DNA of 64,000 nucleotides from Combretum micranthum (lineage: Eukaryota > Streptophyta > Magnoliopsida > Myrtales > Combretaceae). A model generated the notes under the pieces. That model saw only the letters and a program-made list of their open reading frames with translations. It was not told where the DNA came from and did not search any database. Below, in pieces: positions 24,262-34,400 of the stretch. Where the stretch lies: positions 124,001 to 188,000 of the forward strand of contig JAMXBD010002502.1 in assembly GCA_024138025.1 (NCBI GenBank), read 5' to 3'. The position numbers were made by a program, and so were the translations under genes. Numbering within the stretch: the stretch's first letter is position 1; the number at the start of each line of letters is the position of its first letter.

Positions 24262-25266
24262 ACCTTTATTGGTCCTTTGGTGAGCTAATGCCTGCAAAAG
24301 TCAAAGAAAGTAGAAATTAGTGAAGGGATACAAGCATATCCAATACATAAAGGGAATTCATATATATACATGTGTATTTATCACTCAGAAGTATGAGAGG
24401 TCAAGAAAATACAAATAAGGATAAACTATGTAGGAGAATGGCATGCCAATATGTTCCAACGATATCCGATTCAAGTATGGTAAAAGGATGGTATCACATA
24501 TGTCAATTAAGCCTTCAACAAATGCGAAGTAAGAGTTGTGTTGAAGCAAATATTTAAGCAAGAATCATAATACATCAATTAATAGTGAAGGTATGCAGAT
24601 GGAAAAAAGAAGAAGAAAAACATGTAGGGACTCGAGTACAACACAACTCGAATACCAGCAACATGTACATGCATATATATGGAAAAAAATGAATGAGAAT
24701 TGGAGCTAACCTCCTTCGATTCGGATTCAACAAACTGTCTAATGCTAAGCTTCCTTCTCCCAAGGGAGTTCAATCCACATTTGACGTCTGGCATACACTA
24801 TGGAGATTGTGGTGAGATAGTTCGTTCCATAGATATTTTGTGTTGTGACTATGCCAGTCTATGTTGATAGGTAGGAAAGGAAGGATGTTGATCTGTAGCA
24901 AGAGGATAATCACAGTAGCAAACATGTTGCAACTGAGTAAAAAAGAAAAAGAGGAAGAATTATGAGCTATAAGTTTGCATTAAATTGGAGTGCAAGTCAA
25001 ACATGTATTATTAATGAAGGATATGTGGCAAATCATGGAAGCCACGACGTCAACCGAGAACAATATAATCGAAGGCCAATAGCTGGTTACTTTTTTTTCC
25101 GACTAATGAGTTGATCATGGGGGCACTACCGTTTGATCTTTGGCAAGAATCGTTTGTCGATAAGCCAAAATCTTTCTACCACTTGTGAGAAATAGAAGAA
25201 GCCATAATGTAAAAAAAAAAATATATATATATATATATGAATTTACATCAGTACATTGACATAGAC
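24262..25266 (-). other. Host flank of the CACTA insertion; possible PMD-locus exons
   Basis: Minus-strand reading shows exon-like pieces. GCATTAGCTCACCAAAGG at about 24284-24301 follows TTTTGCAG, and GLNSLGRRKLSIRQFVESES (24715-24776) is followed by a GTTAGC donor-like site. No family is recognised for these. The segment lies between the CACTA element and a family A LTR, and probably belongs to the same locus as the PMD remnant. A short TA repeat is at 25218-25239. Confidence 0.3.
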
Positions 25267-26377
25267 TGTAAGCCCTGAATTTTTCGAGAATGGTTTTTGA
25301 ATACCAAATCAAAACCCTAAAGTCTGATCCAAGTTGAAACTGAACCTTAAACAATTTCGATCATGGGATTTCATAAAACAATCTTCAAAAACAAAAATAG
25401 AAAGTGAAATGACCTAGATTTAAATTCTATTTAAATTCCATGTGTTTATTTATTTATCTTGAGTATTGAATTGAATGAGCATGATGATTATAGTGGTTAT
25501 GTTGCTAGTGGTCTAAAATGTATTATTTTGCATGTATATATTGAAATTAATATCTTTGTTTTGTATGTATTAATGTGTGTGTGTAGTAAAATTATTAATT
25601 GTGTCTTTTGTACATTAAGATGTTAAGTTAAGTTAGATTTATAAATCAACTTTAATTTTGCTTAAGGTTAGTTGATAAAGTTCTTAGTAGTTAAGTTAGT
25701 AATTAAGCCAATATAAGCCCTAAATGAGACCTAAATACACCCCAAATGCATCCTAAATTTATATATGCCTTAAAGGGCAAACTTGGAATATGTTTAAAGT
25801 CAAATTTTGCTTAATTAACCTGCTTTTAGAGGCAGTCATTATTTTATACGAATTTTGCTTCTTCTTTCTTTCTTTTCTTCTTCCTCTTTCAATTCCATTT
25901 TCAAGCTCAAGTCAAGATCAATATCAAGTTTTAAAAATCAAAGTCCTCCTCAAGACAAAGTACATGTATGTGAGTTGATTTAATTGTGATTGTTGTTTTG
26001 TTTTTCTTTCTTGAAATGGTTGGATGAATTCTTGGATGAAATGAGCTAAATGTTATCCAAATTGTTTGTTCATGTTTGGGATGAGCTAGGAGTGTGTTTT
26101 ATGAGTGTGTGAGTTTGTGCATGTATGGTTGAAGTGATATGAAGTGTTGGGAGGATGTGAAGAAGATTTGTGTAGGAAAATTTAGAATGGAATGATGTGG
26201 AATTTGAAGTGTTTAAGTGTGTTGATTTCTTGTGTTGAGTTGCTAAGATTGAGTAGTGTAAGTAGAAGTTAGTATATGAAGTTGATAGTGTAGTTGAGGA
26301 AGGTTTTAAAGTGTTTTAGGATTGAATTTTTCAAAGTAGAAAAACAGGGGATTTGTGTTTTTCGTTTAAGCCTGTTT

Positions 26378-26890
26378 TTAAAACATACGCCGGCACCTGG
26401 GAATTCAACGTCGCCAGCATAGAGGCAGCGTTGGATTCAAATCTCTTAACGCCGCTTTGCTAAACCGCCGGCTTTTACAATAAAAATTTGCTAGCGTTTG
26501 TTCTTTAGAACGTACGCCGACAATTTGAGTTTCTACGCCGCCGGCTATAGGCGGTGTTGGAAGCCCACAGAATCAGATTTCTTAAGGCCGACTGAAGCCG
26601 CCGGCTTTCGCTAGAAAAGTCAGCCGGCGTTCATTCTTTCATATTGTACGCCGGCCGCTGGGAATCAAGGCCGCCGGCGTATGTGTCAATGCTGCCCGCG
26701 TATCTGGGTAAGCGGACGGCTTAGACCTTTCTGGACATTTTTGAAAATTTTAGGTTTTGGATTCTACGCCGGCGGGATGTAAGGTAGTCGGCGTACCCTT
26801 GAACACTGTCAACGTTGGCAGTGTTGATTTTCAGAGTATCAAACACCAGCTCAAAGCCGCCGGCTTTGGCTGCCGGCGTATCCCCTGTGC
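26378..26890 (+). repeat. GC-rich CGCCGGC palindrome block (copy A)
   Basis: Dense TACGCCGGC, GCCGCCGGC and AGCCGGCGT motifs, many self-complementary, in an otherwise AT-rich LTR. Conserved landmarks such as GTTGGAAGCCCACAGAATCA tie it to copies B and D. Confidence 0.85.
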
Positions 26891-27197
26891 TTTTGAATTT
26901 TAAAAACTTTTTCTAAAATTTTCCAAAGTTTGTTATTTTATTAAGTGATTTACGATATAATAGGACCTTTAAATGCTTAATTATGACTTTGTATTCAATT
27001 ATTTAAATTTCTTTGATTTATTTGTGATATATAGAGATAATATGAGTATAATTGTAAGAGTGAGGTCTATATTTATTGATTTATTGATTATTGTGATATT
27101 CTTATTTCAGTTAAGGATTCTTCGGTTAGTTCATCACCGAGAGATCCTAGTTATATACTAACGGGTTCAGGTACGCGATAACTTGTTTGATGATTGC

Positions 27198-27215
27198 TAG
27201 GAATAGGCATTCCTA
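27198..27215 (+). other. AGGC-loop hairpin (copy A)
   Basis: TAGGAAT pairs with ATTCCTA around loop AGGC. In copy C the equivalent is TAGGAT/ATCCTA with the same loop (16868-16883). Confidence 0.55.
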
Positions 27216-27300
27216 ATCTGATTTAAATCGATTTGACTTAACATTTGAATGAATTGGATGTCTATTACGCTGTTTAATCTGGTCCGAGGAGCAGCAAACC

Positions 27301-27411
27301 TATCATGATGCAATGACATGTTAGTTAGGCGCTTAACCAAGTCATGATGCAATGACTTTACCATGATGCAATGGTACGCTATGATGCAATAGCGATTCTT
27401 TTGGTTAAGTG
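27301..27411 (+). other. GATGCA-loop hairpin array (copy A)
   Basis: Four hairpins with loop GATGCA. The first has arms TATCAT/ATGACA (27301-27318, one mismatch). The others are AAGTCAT/ATGACTT (27339-27358), TACCAT/ATGGTA (27359-27376) and CGCTAT/ATAGCG (27377-27394). The last three stand end to end inside a closing stem, CGCTTAACC (27330-27338) with GGTTAAGTG (27403-27411, one G-T). Together they form a four-way-junction-like fold. Confidence 0.75.
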
Positions 27412-27599
27412 GGTAGCCGATAGGGGGGAATAGTATTTGAGTAACGTTTGCTTAAACTTAGGGGGAAATACCATGATCTAGTTCAAAGTTTATGGGAACT
27501 TGTGAACTAGGCTCATGTTATGGACTGAGTTTAAGTAGAGTTGGGCAACGGCTTTTAAACCCTAAATAAAGCTATTATCTTCATGAAATAGATATAGGA

Positions 27600-27655
27600 G
27601 ATATAAGTATTCGGACTGCTTATATCAACCCCCTGAGCAGCTGCTGTTACTTAGG
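27600..27655 (+). other. Two conserved stem-loops (copy A)
   Basis: GATATAAGTA (27600-27609) pairs with TGCTTATATC (27617-27626) around TTCGGAC. CCTGAG (27632-27637) pairs with CTTAGG (27650-27655, one G-T) around CAGCTGCTGTTA. The stem bases differ in copies C and D but pairing is kept. Confidence 0.7.
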
Positions 27656-28197
27656 ATCCTTGAATTCTCAAAACGTGACCGGGGTTTGAATACCCTCTTG
27701 TTGATTTGTGAAAAAAAGTGTAATCAAGATAATCACCATCTAATGATGCATTACATTGACTTGATGATTTGTTTTTGCATTGGTTATTGTGTACTGGGCC
27801 TCTGGCTCACTTTTGCTGCTTTGCAGGTATTGGAGACGAGTTTTATGATGATTTGGGCTATGGGTCCGATTTCGAGAGATTTATGGATGAGTGGGACGAA
27901 TAGGATCAGATCACCTTGGACCTTTGGAAGGAATTTTTCTAAGGGAAAAGTTATGTATAGAAGGCTTGTTAGTTAAGCCAAATTTTGTAATGACCTTAAG
28001 ATCCTTTAGGATTCTTTTGTTTTAAGAAAACATGTAAATTTTGTTGTGTCTTGTATTGGCACTAAACAATGTTTATATGATGTAAATGTATGTATAGATT
28101 GTTTTTGTTAGCAACCTTATTTGTATAAAAGTTCTTTATGAAGTTAAAATGATTTTGATCAAACAAGTTTCATAAACGTTAGTTTTAGGACAACCTT

Positions 28198-28223
28198 ACA
28201 TATAATGTGAAAACATTATATGT
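28198..28223 (+). other. 11-bp hairpin with GAAA tetraloop near LTR end (copy A)
   Basis: ACATATAATGT and ACATTATATGT form a perfect stem with a GNRA-type loop GAAA, flanked by AACC and GGTT, 52 bp from the LTR terminus. Confidence 0.75.
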
Positions 28224-31101
28224 GGTTGGGGACTCGGTACTCTAAGTCTCAGGATTTAGAGGGTCGGTCTTTACAGAAAGTTCAATAATCGTTCAATTTG
28301 AAAACCCGAACATGAGAAGATCCACCTATCTAATCCCTGATATAAACCCCCAATTTCTAGAGTAATGATGGATTAAACCCTAACCCTAGTCAAACCAGAG
28401 TTTCAAAAAGTCAACAAAAATCAAGGTAATCAAACAATTTCAACTCCGGCAATCGCGCGTTCGCAAACCTTAGAAAACGAAATTAAGTTAATAGCTTAAA
28501 ATAATTCGTAATAATATAGGGTAACATAAAAATATCAGATTCGCGAATTTTAAGTGTCATTCGGACTCAAACGGGACAGTTCTCGAAAAGTATGTCTCGG
28601 AGCTCGGAATAATAAAAATATTCCAATAACACCAAAAGACTCGTAATTAAACAAGGATTTCAAAAATATCAGTTTTAGAATTTTTTGGTAACTAAAAATA
28701 ACAGATATAACTCGATTATGCGTATTTTTATTACTACCGGTATTTTATATGTCTAGTCTACTATTCATAGTACTATTTCTACTATTCATTACTATTTCAC
28801 TATCTTTACTTTTTTTTACACCTATTTCTTACTATCTACATACCTATTTTCTTACATTTTATATTTCCCATACAACTTTATTCACATCAAACCTTACACT
28901 TTATTTCTTTTCTTTACAAAAAAAATCACAAAACAAGCAAAAATTCTCTCTCTCTACCCCCTCTTTCTTCTCTATAATATTTTCTTTTCAATTTATTTTA
29001 TTACATAAAAAATTCACTCCAAAAATTCTATAAATACCCCCTTCCTTCTTTATTCTTTCACACATCCACTTTACATAACAAAACTCTACCAAAATACTCT
29101 CTCAAAATCTCTCTCCAACAAATCTCTCTCAAAACACTCTCTACCAATTTCTACTCTTCAAGAAGAAATAACAAACACAAAACCCATTCATCTCTTTTCA
29201 AACCTTCCATTAAACCTTAGGTAAAAATTATACCTATGTTCTTTATCATGTTTATACAACTTAGCATGAGCTTAGTGTATGTTTCTTAGACTCATATGAG
29301 TTAAAGAAGTAACAATATGTTCATGTTTTATTTTTGTTCATGTTCCTATTTTACGTTATGTTATTATGTTGTTGTTATTATTGTTATTATTATTTTTGCT
29401 CTAATCTAACTTATATAGTATTATGATACTATGTATATATATTTATTTAGAGCATATAAGATTATTCGTTATTTATTTATTTTTATGTCTTGAAATTTAT
29501 TTATTTACTTGTTTTATGCAATTTATTAAAACTAGTCTTTCTAATCTTAAACTTGTCCATATCAAGTCAAAACAATTTTCTTTCTTTTCTTTTCTTTTCT
29601 CTTGGGACTAGTCTATTCTTAGTCCCAAGTTGCCTTGATGAAGCTAAGGCTCCCAATACATGATCGGGATACCTTGATAAAGCTAAAGTTCCCAATGCTT
29701 GACTATTTTATTATTTACTTACAAGTATTTCTTTCTATCTTATTATGTATTATTTTTACTTTTACATTGCTGCATATTCATGTATGATTAAGAATGTTGT
29801 TGTCTTAAATAAAAATAAAAATGGGTTCTTTCTTAAATAAAGAAAAGTAAACTAGATCTCTTAACAAAAGGAATTTTCAACAAAAAGATCTAAGTTTTGT
29901 TTTTAACTCTTTTTAAAGGATAAGCTAACCATAAATTCTAGAAGAATTAGTAATGTAGATTTCTTCAAAATAATAAAAAGAACTCATTTCTTTTACAAAT
30001 CGAAACTTAATACTTCATAAAGAAAGAATTTTTAGCATTGAAGGATTTTAACTCAACCATATTTTTTATAAGACTTAAATAGGTTCATTATAGACTTTGA
30101 AAATCACATACTAAGAAAGCCTCTTCAAAACTTAATTTTTATAAGTTGTTATTCTCCTTTCGAAATTAAAATGAAATTTTTGCTTAAGTTCTAATGCTAA
30201 CAATTCTTTATTAAGAAAGCTTTTCTTATAAACTTGTCTAAGGAAATTATTCTACCATTTAACAAATATTAAGAATAAAACAAGTTTTTTCAAACCAAGA
30301 TAAAATCAACTCACTATTTTAGAAACCAACTTAGAAAAATAAAATTTGCTAAGTAATTAAAGTTTAAAGGTAAACTTATTTCCTAATGAAGAGAAAGAAT
30401 ATAAAAATAAGAGGAAAATATACAACTTCAAACATTTGACCACATCAAAAACTTAAAGAACATTTTGAAAAGCTTATTTTCAATCACTAGAAATAAAGTT
30501 AATAGATAACTTAAAGAACCAAATTTTGAAAATGAATTTACTTTCGAAAAGTGAGAAAATAGAAAAACATTTACTCATAACAACTCAAAAATATTTTAGT
30601 TTTTCTTCTAACAATTCAAAAAGGAGAAATTTTCAAAAGTTTTATCTTCTAAAACCCTTAAAGTAAATTGTTTATGAAATATCAATATTGAAACAACACT
30701 ACAAAAATCATGCATACAAAATGAGTATAAATATATATTCAAAAGATTTTTCAACTATATATATATATATATCTATATATTTTGCTTAAGAATTTTTTAG
30801 TAAAGTGAAAGTTGGAAAAATCATATTTTGTGAAGTATAAATTTGTAACTATTCTGTACCGTAGTATTTTCCAACCCAAATAGCTTTTTATGACAAAAAT
30901 AACCTTAGAAATGGATAGATCTTTTCGAGTAGGTAGAAAATGATATATTATTTGCACAATTCCGAGTTAAAATGACCAAGTTATGGCCACTTTAAGTTGG
31001 AATTACCTTCAATACGAATTTTAACGATCTTATGACATAGTTTTTGATAAGTACCATAGAATCCATAAGAAATACTCATTATGGGTATTCTTCTTGATTA
31101 G

Positions 31102-31198
31102 GTGATCCCGATGAGGAGTATTCATACCCGGAGGATCATTTTGATTAGTGGATTTACCGATCGACTCATCCGTAAGAAAGATAGATCCTCATGGCCAA
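31102..31198 (+). other. 14-codon acidic micro-exon in family A LTR (outer copy)
   Basis: After an acceptor-like TTGATTAG the frame reads DPDEEYSYPEDHFD then TAG (31146-31148). A donor-like CCAA|GTGAGTTT follows at 31199. It is the same length as the stretches at 499 and 35089. Confidence 0.35.
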
Positions 31199-31495
31199 GT
31201 GAGTTTATTTCCTACCTTTTTCGTATTTGGTTGTGCTTGTCACTAGAGGCACTAGAAGTAGGAAAAGATGAAAATGAATTATGTATGATAATATTAGTTA
31301 AGAGAATGTTAAGCATACCGAGGCATAAATCGTTGTTAATTAACTTATGTTTTACTATTATTCTGTTGGAGTGTGTGTAAAATTCTGTGATCACCTTTAA
31401 ATTACTTTAAATATATACTACGAATTATATTAATTGATTCATGCATATCACGTAATTAGTTTCATTGCATGAGCTGCTATTCTTGATGGGACAAG

Positions 31496-34400
31496 TGTAA
31501 GCCCCGGAAAATTTCAGTAAATAAATCCAAGATGAACTATGAAAATAAACCCTAAAAATCACTCCAAATTAAAACCGAACTACGAACGAGTCTTAAAATA
31601 TAAACGACAGTAAGAATTCATTAGTCTTGAGAAAATCTAAAAATAAAATAAGGACTAGAAAAGTCCTTAAGTCCAAAAACCATTACGTAAGATAAACCGC
31701 TTACCTAATCTATAATTCATAAAAATCGGGATAAAAATAAAACACAGTGATAATTTACTAAAAAGCAAGTTAATCTGTAACTGACAATTTGAAGGATCAG
31801 GAAATCACCAAAGGCCAATTCCATAATTAGGCTTTGGCAATTAAGAAAACTTTATCTGCCAATAATAAAATATAGACTTTGGAAATTCCCCAAACGACCA
31901 GACTAATAATCCTAAGAGACGGAAATCACAATAAAGCCCTAACGATCAAATCAAACCCAAGAATCATAGAACGAGTTAGAAATTGAAATCTCATAATCTT
32001 AAGAAGGAAGAATTCAAGAAACAAAATAACAAATTAGATAATCCTTAAGTTAACCAATTGTTCATAAAACCTTAAATGAAGCAAAAATAAATTCGAAAAC
32101 AAAACACTATGAAGATCCTTTTTCAAAGCAAATTATAAAAATCAAGATTTCCCCAAAATCATTCCAAAAATCGATATTTGACTCAAACTCAAGAAAATCA
32201 TATCCAGTAACCATTACCGATATAACTCCGGATATAATAATTCAATTTAGGATTTCTGAAAAGCAGTAAGAGATATTAAGTACTTATAAAAATAAAATTT
32301 AAAATAAATTTCTCAAACTAAATACGTTGTATAAACAGAAAATCTCAGTTTCCAATTTGGCAATACCTAAACCGGAAAGTCATCCGGAAACCCTAACCGG
32401 AATACAATAGTGTAAGTCCGGCAATCTAGTGCACCTAACCCTAGGGACCGAGATGTAGTTTAATATATAGAACAACTAAGTTCGTTATAATTATCAGATT
32501 GGTAAATTTTTGACCTATTTTGAACCCGTTCGGATATAGACTTCGAAAAGCGTATCCCGGGGCTCGAGATATCAAAAATATACCATTAGTACCGTTAGAC
32601 TCGTAATTCCACGAGATTTTTAAATATATCAGTTATATAATTTTTCGGGTTATAAAAGTTACAGTTATAACCTTTTTATCGTATTTTCATTTCTACCGGT
32701 AATTGATTAGTCTTTTGCACTATTCATCTTATTTCATTACACAATTTTATTATTATTATTTTTTTTTTATAATGTATACCCGGATTTCCTAGTAATCAAG
32801 TAAACTTCGAAAACAGAAAATGAAACCCTAAACCGGTTTAGTTTAAGCTTTGTGAGAAAGACTTAGAAACCCAAATTCCGGCTTTTCCACGGTTTCCAAA
32901 TAAGAAACTTTTATAAGAAAAATTAATTTTGAATATAGTTCTTGATTATATTTCAAACCAAGAAAAGATAAGATTTTGAGAAAATTTCAATTTCGGGTCA
33001 TTCCGAGACCCATTATAGAAAAGCATGCCCCAGAACTAGAATTTCAAAAAATTCACTTATGAGTACTCATTGGAACCGAAATAAAATAAGGATTTCAAAA
33101 ATATATTTTTCATAATTTTCCGGCTTATGAAAAATACAGTTATAGCCTTTTTATTCGTATTTTATTACTACCGGAAATTAAATTGTCTTGTCAACTATTC
33201 TACTATTCAAAAAGTACCACCTATACTACCTATTAGCACACTCTAATTCAACCCTTACCATCACTCAAATCACTCTCTTTTCTCCAATTTTTGTCCCTTA
33301 ACTTTTATAAATTATGACAAGTCAAATATCAAGTTAAATCAATCAAACTAAAGTAAAAATCAAATCTTTCCTTCCCCCTTAAGCTTCCAAAACCGGCGCC
33401 ATTGGCCCCCCTTCCATGCTCCATTTGAATTTTCTTTTACTTTTTTAACCTAAATCCACTTCATATATAAGCTATATTTCCTTCTCTCTCTCATTCTTTC
33501 ATTTCTCAACTTTTACAAAGTGAAAAGCTCTCAAAAACCCTCTCATTTTCCTCTCTTGGCCGAAAGTTCAAGCCCCCCACACACACACAACTTCCATTTC
33601 TTCACATCTTCCATTTTACTTCAAGTAAGTAACTTTTACCTCCTTCCCTTTAGATCTTTGTTATGGCTAAGTGATTCTTGGATATTTCAACCAAATGTCC
33701 CCATGATTTTGGTAGGATAAATATCAAAACAAGAATACCGAACCATTACAAAGTAGATCTAACATTTAAAGGAGCTTTCATGCCAAAAGCTTTATGTTTC
33801 TCCATCAAAAAGTGTTTTGAACAAAAGATCTTTTATAAAAATATAGTTTTTATGTTTTCAAAACTCATTTAAGCATTGATATAGTAGATCTATCATTTTA
33901 CTACTCATATTCATGTAGGCATTTAAGATCTCATCATTATTTTGAGTTTATGTGCATTAATAGTCTTTAATGCTTTTGTCTTAGTAAATAACCTTCCTAG
34001 TATAGATCTAGATAGTTAAGTTAATAAAGTCAAAAAGGAAAACACTTTTCAAGAAATGAACTTGTGTAAATTCGGATGACTTTAGAAACCTAGGTTAAAA
34101 ACACTTTTATCAACTTCTAAACATGTATTTTACAAGAGAAATGAAGCCTATGGGTAATAGATAATGTTTGGTAGTATTTTTCATGAGTCTAAATGAGATT
34201 TTTCTAAAGAAAATGTTGGAAACAAGAAATGAAGTCCAATAGAAGTTTTGAGCTAAAAGTCATGTAGACAAAATTCGTAATAATGGATGTAGGGTTAGAA
34301 AACACTATTTTTCCAACTTCAAAAATGGTATTTTCTTAAATAAATGAAGTCCTTAGGGTATAGGTATAATAAATACTTAAAGTTTTGAGTAAAAATATAT

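Larger units (their letters stand above)
27113..27903 (+). other. Putative spliced acidic micro-gene in LTR (copy A)
   Basis: Exon-like 27113-27170 opens after TTATTTCAG, reads KDSSVSSSPRDPSY and ends ..TGS plus one base. Intron-like 27171-27826 (656 nt) runs from CAG|GTACGC to TTTGCAG|GT. Exon-like 27827-27903 continues the same frame with DEFYDDLGYGSDFERF, then an acidic end (DEWDE) and TAG. Copy B (58468-59247) has the same exons, splice-like sites and frame. Copy D keeps the second exon with many synonymous changes. Exon 1 has no ATG in this piece, so any translation would start upstream or elsewhere. No known domain is recognised. The prediction rests on comparison of copies, not on transcript data. 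Confidence 0.45.
25405..28275 (+). mobile_element. Family B solo LTR (copy A)
   Basis: 2871 bp from TGAAATGACC to GGTCTTTACA. TSD GAAAG lies at 25400-25404 and 28276-28280. It is clearly the same family as the 5' LTR at 56886-59607, which is followed by a primer-binding site and Tekay-type gag-pol, so this is a solo LTR of that Tekay/Del family. It carries the GC-rich block, micro-gene and stem-loops listed separately. Confidence 0.93.

Noticed and set aside
27301..27411. CRISPR-like array (repeated GATGCA units with variable flanks)
   Set aside because: Plant nuclear DNA; units are short hairpins with self-complementary variable arms, not repeats and unique spacers, and no cas genes exist.
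27171..27826. Group II intron in the LTR (because of heavy structure)
   Set aside because: The ends are GT...AG of spliceosomal type; no GUGYG start, no domain V-like hairpin and no AY end were found.
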